Origin: Agrypnia vestita
Lineage: Eukaryota; Arthropoda; Insecta; Trichoptera; Phryganeidae
DNA length: 64,000 nt
Direction: 5' to 3'
Assembly (NCBI GenBank): GCA_016648135.1
Contig: JADDOH010005053.1
Location: forward strand, 27,733-91,732
The position numbers and the translations under genes are program-made. Each line of letters opens with the position of its first letter. Position 1 is the stretch's first letter. Positions 53,608 through 63,419 of the stretch are shown one piece after another. The notes under the pieces were generated by a model, which saw only the letters and a list, made by a program, of their open reading frames with translations, did no database searches and was not told the origin of the DNA.

Positions 53608-54252
53608 GGCTCCTACGTATATTATCGTAACCCACAAATCGACGATTTTTAGTTTTTTGTGTATTTCATATGTATTTAATTATATCTTTATTTCCAAGAA
53701 AGAAAAAAAAATATTTTGCAATAAATAACGTTTTTTTCGGACGTATTTTATCGTATCTCAAACAATCACATATTTTTTACGAAGTATACTAGCGTATGTA
53801 ACACTTACGATAATTTGCGTTGGAAAATAACATAAGATTATTTTATCGTATATAACACTTACGATAACATACGTTGGAAAATAACATAAGATAATTATCG
53901 TATGTAACACTTACGATAATATGCGTGAGAAAATAACACAAGAAAATTATCGTATCTAACACTTACGTTATTTTACGTCGCGTCTTTTCCGAAGTTAAAT
54001 GTTGTAAGTCATTTATACGATATTTTAAGTCGCGTCTTTCCCGAAGTATAATATCGTATGTGCATTTCTACAAAAACCTTTAATAATTTCGACTTTTTGT
54101 GATTATTTATGAAACTACAGTATAAAGTAAAATATTGAAACGAAATTTCAAAAAAATTGGGAAATGTTTAGATATACACAGTACGAAAATATGTTCAAAT
54201 CCTTCTCCTGTAAAATTGAATTTTTTGGGTTACGATATTATACGTAGGAGCC
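53608..54252. mobile_element. 645-bp TIR MITE with internal minisatellite
   Basis: Ends GGCTCCTACGTATATTATCG (27-bp TIR, one mismatch) and the inverse CGATATTATACGTAGGAGCC. Inside, at 53793-53960, about 52-54-bp units of CGTATGTAACACTTACGATA plus ATGCGTTGGAAAATAACATA repeat three to four times. CCGAAGT/ACGTCGCGTCTTT segments follow. No coding or clear target duplication. Confidence 0.75.
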
Positions 54253-54727
54253 GTCGATATGTCTTACTGGAAACAAGTTTTAAATACAATAGGCATGATG
54301 ACAGATTTTGAAATAACATTCTATATTGTAGATACACGTCTACTATTACCGAAAATAACATTATTTCAGTAATAAACTAAATTTGTACGCAAATAATTGC
54401 ATTTTCATGTACATATTTTTAATTTCGCGCAAAGACGCCCGCAGCTGTCATTTCGTCTACGTGACGTCAAGCATCAGTAAACATTGCATTGTGTCTATGG
54501 CAACGGTTCAAAGACACGATGATGGGTACCGAGGCGTGACGTCATTCGCTCTGACCGGTGTTTCAGTTAAAATGGCGGATTGCACAATTTTAAACTTTTA
54601 TTTTATTGAAAATCTTATTAATCTCAATGTGTATATTAAAACTGGATCATTTTTTAGAATCCTTTCAAAATATTTTCTTCTCTAAAATCACTTATTCTTT
54701 AATTCTTCAATACTGTCATCACAGTGC
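54253..54727. other. no recognisable feature
   Basis: A 100-codon ORF (54383-54685) has no recognised motif or repeat copy. Confidence 0.4.
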
Positions 54728-55025
54728 GTAATTCCAAAATTATTCAACAAGCTACCGGATAAAATAAAAAATGTAACGGGACAAAAATATATAAAAAAGA
54801 CATTAAAGAAATACTACAGTGAATTGTCAAGTGGATAGGAAAAGCAAAATTAGTTTAATATAGCAGCTTATTATATAATATATCATAAATTAAATACAAT
54901 TAAGTAAAGAAATGTACATACACTTATTATAATTAAATCCTTGCGTTTAAACTGTAATTACAGTTTTGCAAGAGGTAATTTAAAATAAATAAATAAAAAA
55001 TATAATAAAATAAAAAATGCCTATT
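54728..55025 (+). mobile_element. jockey/CR1-like LINE 3' end
   Basis: The frame reads KLFNKLPDKIKNVTGQKYIK, then KTLKKYYSEL and a stop at 54838. (L)FNKLP..IK.......FK..LK.YL is the classic ORF2 C-terminus. About 130 bp of 3' non-coding sequence and an AATAAATAAATAAAAAATAT tail follow. Confidence 0.75.
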
Positions 55026-55127
55026 GTCTCCTCCGCTTTCCTTTTATAAACATATATAAATAAATATTTAACTTTTAAATATGAACATTGCCGTATTTGC
55101 TACCAAAAAATTTACATTACAAGTGGT

Positions 55128-55345
55128 GGTGTCGAATTCGAACGCATGTATGGCGATCTATATTACGATTTCTTCAATAATGCAGTAGGCAGTGTGTGGT
55201 TTTGCCGTTATCAGTCAAAAAATAACCAAATCGTACGAAAAGCAGCGGGCAATGGGTGACAGATAATCGCAGATGCTCAGAGCTACACAGTGGCCAATAT
55301 AGCTGCCCGTAGGGCCTAGCAGCAAGCTCATCTGCTTGTATGTGA
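55128..55345 (+). repeat. dispersed repeat 'GGGCCTAGCA', copy 2
   Basis: GTCGAATTCGAACGCATGTA, CAAAAAATAACCAAATCGTA, GACAGATAATCGCAGA and TAGGGCCTAGCAGCAAGC, in the same order as 57116-57310 and partly 7189-7420. Confidence 0.6.
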
Positions 55346-55371
55346 TTACTGTCTGTTAGTTAGTCGGAAGA

Positions 55372-55688
55372 TCTTTTTAATTCCTTTCTTGTAACTCGTG
55401 GCGTCTGCTTGCTTGCTTGCTTGAAGAAAAAACTTTGGATCAATTTTTAACCCTTTTACCGTGATCCAATCGAGCTGAAACTTTGCAAGCAGACTCGTGG
55501 CGACGATCAAGAAGATCTATCAAATTTTCGTTAAAAAATAATAATAATTATAGTATAATTTTGGATTTTTAAAATTTTTAATGTTTTTTCATACAAGTTG
55601 TATGGAGATTCCGACACATATGGTAGACACGAAACCCGAAAATAAGAAAGGGAGTATTGTAAAAACTTGGTTTTTACGGGTTACTTTT
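55372..55688 (+). mobile_element. 'CTCCCTTT' family, copy 9
   Basis: ATTCCTTTCTTGTAACTCGT start, core, short 3' variant with CATACAAGTTGTATGGAGATTC and GGTAGACACGAAACCC, end ACTTGGTTTTTACGGGTTAC. Immediately followed by copy 10. Confidence 0.75.
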
Positions 55689-55689
55689 T

Positions 55690-55990
55690 TACTCCCTTTA
55701 TATTAACTCGTGGCGTCTGCTTGCTTGCTTGACGAAAAAACTTTGGATCGATCTTTAACCCTTTTCCCGTGATCCAATCGAGCTGAAACTTTGCAAGCAG
55801 ACTCGTGGCGACGATGAAGAAGATCTAACAAATTTTCGTTAAAAAGTAATAATAATTATAGTATAATTTGGATTTTTCAAATTTTTAATGGTTTTTTCAT
55901 ACAAGTTGTATGGAGATTCCGACGCATATGGTAGACACGAAACCCGAGAAAGAGAGTATTGTAAAACTAGGTTTTTATAGGGTTACTTTA
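55690..55990 (+). mobile_element. 'CTCCCTTT' family, copy 10, in tandem with copy 9
   Basis: TACTCCCTTTATATTAACTC begins directly in the T run that ends copy 9 (GTTACTTTTTTA). Ends GTTTTTATAGGGTTAC. The pair is a head-to-tail tandem. Confidence 0.8.
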
Positions 55991-56633
55991 TGTTCACTAC
56001 CTTGCCGCGCCCAAAGAGGTTGTAAAACATTTGTTAGAGAGCACCTCATAAATACAATCACTCTTTTTATGAATTTTTGTTTTCCGAGCACGTGACGAGA
56101 TTAATGTCTCTAGTCATCGCTTTATGTGTTTTTCCGTACCAATAGTGTCAATGTTGATACATGATTACAGAAATTTCTCCTATCAGGGGTATTGTTCCAG
56201 TGATATCGTATCTTATCAATCATTATTAAATACGCCTACGCCCAACTATCTATTCTCGGTCTAATACTAAGTAAACAGTACTGTCAAATTAGTAAATGTA
56301 CAAAAAAAAATTCTACATACATAGAGCCAAATAAATGTTTATTATGCAAGTAAGTAAAAAAGATATAAAAAGTATATAGTATGCACTCTGCCAAACACAA
56401 ATAGAATATGACGTATTATGATTGCGCCTAAAATGCAACTCATATGTTTATTTACAGATTATTTAAAAATACATTCAGATATTATTCAATGTGTGAAAAT
56501 ATTATACGTGTATGTATTATAGTATTTAACGTTCGAGTGACTTTGAGGTATAAAATACATGGATGTTTTTATATTTTCACATCAATTTTATTCTTTCTGA
56601 AGACAACTATATGTTTAACATTAAATTTCTAGA
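55991..56633. other. no recognisable feature
   Basis: Non-coding, no repeat copy recognised. Confidence 0.45.
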
Positions 56634-56645
56634 TTAGAATACAAA

Positions 56646-57102
56646 CTGGAATTGGCAAAAGAGGAATGAAAGTAGACTGAATGCGGTAGAAATGCGGTCA
56701 CTAAGACGCTTGTGTGGAAAATCTTTAGTCGATAGAGTGAGGAATGAACAAATTAGAAGTGAATGCAATACTGGCTGTAGTGTGGTAGATAGAATAAAGG
56801 AGTGCTGAGATGGTTTGGTCATGTGGAACGTATGAACGAGGAAAGGATGGTTAAGAAAATATATGAGGCGAATGTTGAAGGCAACAGGAATAGAGGGCGA
56901 CGGCGAAAGACCTGGCACGATCAGGTACTACAAGTATTTGAAGATAGCCCTGTTAAAAGCCGCAACAACCGTAGAATGTGTATGAGAAGATGTATGAATG
57001 TGGCCGAGGCAAAAGTGGTGTGCTAGGATAGAAGAGTGTGGCGTTCAATCCTCTCTGCCTACTCTTGCAGGGAAACGCCGTGATGGTTAGTTAGTTAGTT
57101 AG
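56646..57102 (+). mobile_element. RTE-like LINE fragment with 12-bp TSD
   Basis: WNWQKRNESRLNAVEMRSLR, RLCGKSLVDRVRNEQIRSEC, a frameshift, RWFGHVERMNEERMVKKIYE, GNRNRGRRRKTWHDQVLQVF, RRMCMRRCMNVAEAKVVC stop, RRVWRSILSAYSC. (TTAG)n tail. TTAGAATACAAA is present at 56634-56645 and 57103-57114. Same subfamily as 10950-11322. Confidence 0.85.
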
Positions 57103-57115
57103 TTAGAATACAAAT

Positions 57116-57310
57116 GGTCGAAAATGTGTCAAACTCGAACGCATACACGGCGACTATCATTTATATTATGATTGCATCTACATCTATATTTTGTTTTTTA
57201 ACATTACCAGTTTCAAAAAATAACCAAATCGTTTGAAAAGCAGCAGGGCGATAGCTAATCGCAGACACTATAGTCCTACAGGGCCTAGCAACGAGCAATC
57301 GGCGATAGCA
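57116..57310 (+). repeat. dispersed repeat 'GGGCCTAGCA', copy 3
   Basis: GTGTCAAACTCGAACGCATA, AAAAATAACCAAATCGTTTG, GATAGCTAATCGCAGACA and CAGGGCCTAGCAACGAGC match copy 2. It begins right after the RTE-like target duplication. Confidence 0.6.
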
Positions 57311-58315
57311 GAATTCTGTCGTTGATGGAGGGGAAGCGCCCACGCCTTTATTTGTAAAGTGAAGCAAAAAAATTTTGTGGAAAAATTATTTTTTGTCTAA
57401 TTCGGCAGGATCTTTTGGTGATCTCATTAATCTATCAAGATTAATTTTGATGGATTAATTGGTGGATCCTTGATTCAGGTTTTGTCATCGAGAATACGCC
57501 TGTGTGCGAAATTTCAGCTCGCTTTGACATTGGGAAGTGGGTGAAATGTCGATTATCAGATTCCGTGCAGTCAGACAATCGGGTGATTAATATAATCGTG
57601 ATAAAAGAATGAGAACCCTAACAAGAGTCGTATTAAGGAAAGCCTCGATTTAACGAGGGATTCTGTAACGAGCTAATCCACTTCACGGGGATTACTCAAA
57701 TATGAAACGACCAAAACGTGGAATATTCAAAATTCTAATATCAGGTTGCCACCAGAGACTGTCAAACGGTTATTTTAACCGGGTACAAGTGGTGCAGTTA
57801 TTTGAGATTTGTCGCTAATTTCATCGATGATTGTTGAATGAGATACAACTGCTGTCCGACATGTCGAAAACATAACTTTCAATGTTCCTAGTCGCCGATT
57901 CAGGGCGGATAATACATTTTCTCTCTCAACTTTCAATAAAAATACGGCCCACTTTAACTCTATAATACAACAAAATAGAAAATAATCATAAAGCCCTCAC
58001 TGACATACGACATAAAAACTTCAGAACTTCATAACAACAACAAGAGAACTGTTAACAAACTTGCGAAATTAGCTTTTTAGTCTCTTTATTCAATCTCACT
58101 CTATAAAATCACTATTTTCTGTTCTTTCTTGTATATGTTTAGCCTTTACTTTTAACTCTATGTTTGCTGTGTTCACATTTAAGTGATGAAAAGTATTTAA
58201 ACTAATTGTATTACGTATATCATGTTGTGTTTTTCATTGTTTGTGGACCATTAAAAAATAAATAAATTTAATCAATTAATCAATTAGAAAAATCTAATTC
58301 ACGAAAAAATATTAG
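57311..58315. other. unrecognised; LINE-tail-like end at 58240-58270
   Basis: 57311-58080 has no ORF or repeat. 58090-58270 is T-rich, ends in ACCATTAAAAAATAAATAAAT and may be a decayed LINE 3' tail. Confidence 0.4.
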
Positions 58316-58395
58316 GTTACTACTGGGATTCGAACCCAGGTCACCTCCTTCCCGGGGCCGGTGCTCTGACCACTAAACTACAGCAGCCCTCTATG
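58316..58395 (-). tRNA. tRNA-like sequence, anticodon arm disrupted
   Basis: The minus strand has a perfect T arm (CTGGG-TTCGAAT-CCCAG), a D-arm-like TAGTTTAGTGGTCAGAGC and an acceptor pairing 6 of 7 with two wobbles. The anticodon 5' strand CCGGC and loop CCCGGGA look canonical, but the 3' strand (AGGAG) does not pair, so no confident anticodon. Likely a tRNA pseudogene or SINE head. Confidence 0.55.
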
Positions 58396-58419
58396 TTTCC
58401 GTGAATATATCGACCTTAT

Positions 58420-58472
58420 ATGTAGTTCTTATTTTTATTAATTGATTAATTTTTATAAAATAAGAACTACAT
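58420..58472. repeat. hairpin next to the tRNA-like sequence
   Basis: ATGTAGTTCTTATTTTTA and the inverse TATAAAATAAGAACTACAT surround a short AT-rich loop. Confidence 0.75.
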
Positions 58473-59113
58473 ACACGTAATGTTCTGTTAAATTATATTT
58501 TTTTAAATTTCATTATAAAGTAAACATTCTAAATAAATATTATACAAGTAATTTCGTATGTTTTAATCTAAACCCACAACTTTATACACCTTTTGAAATC
58601 TTCACTGTCCGCATCGATATCGGTATCGTCTACTTTTTTATAAATATCGGTATCGGTATCGTATCGGCAAAAGTGTGTATCGATGCATCCCTAGTCATAA
58701 AATGATTTTACTTTGCACTTTAATGTCCCATAAAGACTATCTATCAAGGTCAATGGCGACCTTCTAATAATCCGTTTGTTAATAAAATCGTCCTTAATTC
58801 AATTTACTCGCCAATACAACTAATTCTCATCCGTCTTCACGCATGGAAACACTCAAATCCGTCAAAGCCGTTCGTGTCGCATGGCAACATAAAACAAACG
58901 AAATTATTTTCCAACTGTATTTTCGTCAATCTCTAATTTTTTTTAAATTTGTAGTTCTTCTCGGAATTTCATTTTAATGATTAAACTAAAATACTTTTTT
59001 TCCACTATATCAAGTGTTTTAATGAATTTTCGTTGATATTTTTAAATAAATTGTGATTCTAAAAATTAGACATTTTCCGTTAATGTTGACGGGCTTGTAC
59101 TGTAAAAAATGTT
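58473..59113. other. unrecognised; (ATCGGT)n-like patch at 58608-58690
   Basis: ATCGATATCGGTATCG and related units ending TATCGATGCATCCCTAG resemble common transposon-end sequence, but no partner end was found. Confidence 0.4.
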
Positions 59114-59710
59114 AAGAAATTTTCTAACGCATATTTATGTGACAAAATTATACTCGATAAGTAAGCAACTGAAAAAAATATTCCACATACAAAATTAAGA
59201 AGATAGTAGTCCTTTTTGCATTAATACGCACACGTTTTAAGACAGATGTGACATTTTACAATACGGGAATAATACATTAGTTAAATATTTAAGCATGCAA
59301 AAATATTAAAACGTGTTATTATCAGACCAAACAAAACGAAGCGTTATCTAAATTGCCTTCTTAAAAAAATTCCGAAGACAACGTATTAGACGAATTGCAT
59401 AAAAAATTTAAGAAATTTTCTGACGCATATTTATGTGACAAAATTATACTCGGTAAGTACCTAGGTACCTAAGCATCTGAAAAAAAATTCCACAATAAAA
59501 ATTAATAAAATAGTAGTCCTTTTTGCATGAATACAGTACGCACACGTTTTAAGACATTTTACAATACGGGAATAACATATTAGTTAAATATTTAAGCATG
59601 CAAAAATATTTTAAAATCATGTTATTATCAGACCAAACAAAACGAAGCGTTATCTAAATTGCCTTCTTAAAAAAATTCCGATGACAATGTATTAGACGAA
59701 TTACATTAAA
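59114..59710. repeat. local tandem duplication, two units of about 296 bp
   Basis: Unit 1 is 59114-59409 and unit 2 is 59410-59710. They share AAGAAATTTTCT-ACGCATA, TAGTAGTCCTTTTTGCAT, CACACGTTTTAAGACA, GTTATTATCAGACCAAACAA and GCGTTATCTAAATTGCCTTC in order, with small indels. Non-coding. Confidence 0.85.
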
Positions 59711-60699
59711 ATTAGATACAATTCAGTAGAAATTAATTGTGCACGTCGTCCAAGAAATATATAGCAAACATTATTTTATATATTGTTGAACGTGCATCTA
59801 ATACCAAACACTCAAATCAACAAACAGGAAAACTGGTATAAAAAATGTGGCCAAGCCAGTCACTTGTTGCATTCAACATAGAAAAAATAATGAATAGTAG
59901 AATTTAAAATCATTGTTCGATTTATGATAAGAGAAAACATCAGGCATTTGAATAAATATTGTCAGTTTCATGCTTCAATACCCAATGGACCGTGCCAAAT
60001 CATTACGAAAACAGAGAAATTATAACACTAGAGAAAACGCAAACGGTAACAACAAAGAATTCTAAATTTACGAAAAAAGAATAAGGCACTCACTATTATA
60101 TGACACGCTGCGAAATGTAATTTGAAATGGGTTAGTAATAATTACAAGCCATTTTATAAATAACCACTTTCGAGAATTTGAGTATTAAAACGTTAAAAGC
60201 GAAAATATCACAGCGCCCACGACACTACGACAGCGCGCAACACATTGGAGAATTTCTGACAACTGACAAACACAAACTAAAAACAAACATTGCAAACTTT
60301 TCTCGAGGATAGCTAGAGATGAGCGAGCGGTAATCGTTATTTTGGACTATCGATATTTTTCTATCGACAGTTTTACTTAACAGGTAATTGTATTTGGGGG
60401 TTTTATTTCAGCTACATTTTACATTAAAAGATTGTTATTATTAAGAACACGTGCTTATAAACATAGTTAGTTTTTTATCGTCGCCATTATCAATTGATAA
60501 ATCGACGGCCCTTACGAAATCCCATATATATTAAAAAAGCATTTTTTACTTTTTTCTATCATTACAAAGAAAATACTCTTCACCGCAGTGCAAAAATAAA
60601 TAAAAATATTTCTACTTTTTTCAGAGAAAAAATCTGACATAAAAGTGGACAAATACGCTTATTTTGTATGTACAGCCAAACTACAAACAGCATTTATTT
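59711..60699. other. no recognisable feature
   Basis: AT-rich. TATCGATA near 60346 and the inverted CTATCGAC pair are too short to call. Confidence 0.45.
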
Positions 60700-60795
60700 C
60701 ATTGCTTTACTTATATACATTTGATAAGGTTTGATTTTACTATGCCTGTCTCACTAGAGAGCTCTATGTTGACTTCTGTAAAATTGTTATTTTGT
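60700..60795 (-). repeat. possible LINE 3' UTR fragment
   Basis: GGTTTGATTTTACTATGCCT, GTCTCACTAGAG resembles TTGGTTTGACTGTGCCTGTC, TCGCTAGAAA in the 3' part of the minus-strand LINE at 31835-31870. Confidence 0.4.
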
Positions 60796-62009
60796 AGTTA
60801 CCTTAGTTTATAAAGGAACCATCGAAATGGCAAGGGGCATAGATGGAATGGGGGCTTACGAAATGTTACCTGTGCTCTCCTGTTTCCTTAGAAACCGTCG
60901 TCTCACAAGATATCGCGTGCATATAAATGTAGACATTACAGATTGGAAAGAAAAATATTCTGCAGAGATACATACTTCTCATCTGCCATGTTTTTAAAAA
61001 AAGGTTTACCTTTTTTTAAATCTTGGACATACGGAATAGCTTTTAGAATGCATTTACATAATTTTTGTTTACAAAAATTTATCATAAACGCTTTAAGAAT
61101 AATCCTATATATAAAGATAAGCTTACTTTTAAATGTTTACATATTGAGCGAAGGAATGATTTCAAAATATTACAAAAATGTGAGAATTCAAAAATATTTT
61201 CATTCCATTTTAGTATTTTCTTGAATATTCAAGGGAACAATCATCAGGAATAGGTACTTGTCGCATATAATACCTTGCTTAGTTCGAGTAATCGGTTCCG
61301 CCGACATCAAGAACTATTTGAAGCCGAACTAATCGACGAAAATCTTAAATAAATCATTTTAAATGTTGAATCAGTTATAAATACTGAAAAATGGCATCTG
61401 TCAGCAAGACTACTGGGATTGAAGATGGCCGCTAAATTTAAAAAAAGGATTTTACTAATCCAATAATGTTCAATGCTAGTTATACAAATCAGATATTCTT
61501 TCCATATTATACTTGCACTTTAAAGCTTGCATGCACTACACTAACCATTTTAAACTAACAAAACTCAGAACCAAGAGAGTTCACTTACCAGGGAAAAGAA
61601 CAAATTGTAAACATTATTATTTTATTGTTTAGATTAGAGCTGTACGACTGTTGAACAATTGGTTCAGCTCATAAACATGAATCATTAAATGTTTAGTTTT
61701 ACAACTTTTCCAATAAACATACATTTATTAAATCCCATTGAGTCCTTTAAACAAAGAAATAGTAAAATGATATCAGCTAGCTGTTGTGCAGTGAAAATAT
61801 AATTCACGTCTAGACATTTCAATTTGGTAATAATTCTCAAATTCTGCTAAGCATGAATTCTCTGACTTCCTAGTCACTCTGTATAAGAAAATTGTAATTG
61901 TACAGTTCCGTACAAACAGTTTGAATGTAGGTATGGATGCATTAAGCTCATCAGGTGTGCTACCATTGACATAAAAATGTTCTTAGGTTTTCACAGCCAT
62001 CCAAAATAC
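60796..62009. other. no recognisable feature
   Basis: A 93-codon ORF (60943-61224) is Phe/Lys/Ile-rich and unrecognised. No repeat copy. Confidence 0.4.
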
Positions 62010-62190
62010 TGTGTTTTTACGACCTTTCTGGCCAATGTTTCGGATCCCACTGCAGGGTCCATTATGAACATCAGCCCTGATGATGGACCCCGTAATAGGA
62101 CCTGAAACACCAGCCAGAAAGGTTGTGAAAACCTGGCATAATACCCCAGAAGACACCATTGACACTGCAATGGAGCACATACCTAGTTTT
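62010..62190. repeat. Penelope-type terminal sequence, inverted pair with decayed hammerhead-like motifs
   Basis: The left half (62021-62075) is the inverse of the motif at 24181-24229 (CTGGCCAATGTTTCGGATCC, CACTGCAGGGTCCAT). The right half (62071-62125) has the direct form CTGATGATGGACCCC ... GAAACACCAGCCAGAAAGG. CTGATGA is intact only in the right half (62077-62083), with GAAAC at 62104-62108. The two halves form a palindrome. Confidence 0.55.
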
Positions 62191-62582
62191 TGTCTTCACA
62201 GAATCTCTTAAATAGGAATTGTACATCTATGAGATTGTTTGGAAACTACTCTCGGATTTCTTGGTCCATCTCGACTCGGATAGGGTCATCTGCATTAATT
62301 AAAAAGAATTTTTCAATTAATCTGGTCACATCCAATATTACGTGATCGCCAAACTCAACTATTAGAAAAAATGCTGCTTGAGATGATTGTGCCGGGGCCA
62401 GGGGCTTGATGTCTATTCAAAATCTGTACCAGTTTGAAAACGACCACTCCCGCAACTCATAGTTCAAATTTTCTTTGCGTTTCAGGCAGACGTTTCTAAT
62501 TCGACGAGCCGCTGCAAGAATTCGCAAATCGTCCAAAATTTACCGTCTGGACATTGTAATGATTTTATCCAATACATAAATA
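62191..62582. other. no recognisable feature
   Basis: No ORF or repeat signature. Confidence 0.4.
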
Positions 62583-62902
62583 TGTGGTGGCCCAAGACAC
62601 ATCGCTGATCTAAGCTAAATACCCACACGCGCGGCCGAGTAAAGAGGAAATCACAACACCTCCGATTCCTTTGTTCTGAATGACTATATAAGCACGCGCC
62701 CACATACAAACCATCTCACTCCAGCGGGGCTTCTCGGATACAGCGGAAGCCCTTGGCATCATACCTTCGAACGTCACGCTTTCACTTGTAATCTTTGTAC
62801 TCTACTGTATTCTTTATGACTTGTGTTTTGTAATCGAATAAATCCTGTCAAACCATCGCGACTTTTACATCATCAACCGCAGCAGAGATCTCCGACTCTA
62901 CA
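62583..62902 (+). mobile_element. probable LTR of a retrotransposon (solo or truncated)
   Basis: TGTGGTGG start and CTACA end (TG...CA). A TATA box (CTATATAAG, 62684-62692), a polyadenylation signal (AATAAA, 62837-62842) and a pyrimidine-rich tail are in U3-R-U5 order. TGGTGACCCTTGAG at 62910-62923, eight bases after the end, looks like a tRNA primer-binding site. No gag or pol follows before the host exon. The superfamily was not assigned. Confidence 0.55.
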
Positions 62903-63167
62903 AACGGAGTGGTGACCCTTGAGTTCAACTCTATCCAAAACCGGAGGACTCATCGACCTCCAAAAATACATTAAAAAGGAATGTCGGAAATAGGAACCTT
63001 ATATTTAGTATACTTCCAGAAGATATTGACATAATTAGGGGCAACAGCTCCGGAGAGAAAAGGTTAATTTTTTGTGTTCTCCATGGTATTAACACAGATA
63101 TAGTTTAAAATAATGTACGCAAATAATAAAATAACCAATTTAATACACAATTATGCGAAACAATAAA
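62903..63167. other. LTR leader remnant and probable 3' UTR of the Fcf2-like gene
   Basis: 62910-62923 is the possible primer-binding site. On the minus strand, ATTAAA (63142-63137) lies about 26 bases beyond the stop codon at 63168-63170 and could serve as the polyadenylation signal. No AATAAA is seen on that strand. Confidence 0.35.
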
Positions 63168-63419
63168 TCAGGATCTTTTATTTTGTTTATTTTCTCTTTT
63201 ATTCTGTTTAAACTGCTGTTTACTCTTCAACCTCTTGTCCTTGATGTAAGTCTTGTAAGTTGTTTTCCTCTTCTCCTGTATTATCTCCGTGTACTTTCGT
63301 TTATTGTATCTGTTGAACTGGGCATCCGCCATCAGCTCGTCAACGATCGTTCTTTTCCGGTCCTTCTTTGTCAGGCGTTCATTTTGGTGGACGAGAGCAG
63401 AATCCATTACCGTACCAAC
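63168..63419 (-). CDS. Fcf2/DNTTIP2-like pre-rRNA processing factor, last exon (partial)
   Basis: 83 codons and TGA. It reads VGTVMDSALVHQNERLTKKD, then RKRTIVDELMADAQFNRYNK, RKYTEIIQEKRK, and a Lys/Gln/Asn-rich tail. The blocks (VGT, a KK..RKRT stretch, IV(D/E)EL.AD..F.RYN.RKY.EI..EK) are the Fcf2 domain found at the end of DNTTIP2/TdIF2 and yeast Fcf2, nucleolar proteins needed for early 18S pre-rRNA cleavages. A splice acceptor (TTTTTTCTACTTATTTGTGCAG) lies just upstream; the intron begins at 63420 and the rest of the gene lies beyond the window. It is the only host gene recognised. The tail is longer and more basic than in typical homologues. Confidence 0.9.
   Translation of the reverse strand, partial: VGTVMDSALVHQNERLTKKDRKRTIVDELMADAQFNRYNKRKYTEIIQEKRKTTYKTYIKDKRLKSKQQFKQNKRENKQNKRS

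Noticed and set aside
58316..58395. Functional tRNA gene
   Set aside because: T arm is perfect but the anticodon stem does not pair and the acceptor has a mismatch and wobbles; better explained as a tRNA pseudogene or SINE head.
60346..60375. TATCGATA / CTATCGAC as a DREF-type promoter element
   Set aside because: Single short match with no nearby recognised gene start.
62482..62709. 75-codon minus-strand ORF
   Set aside because: Antisense across the LTR promoter region, no motif.
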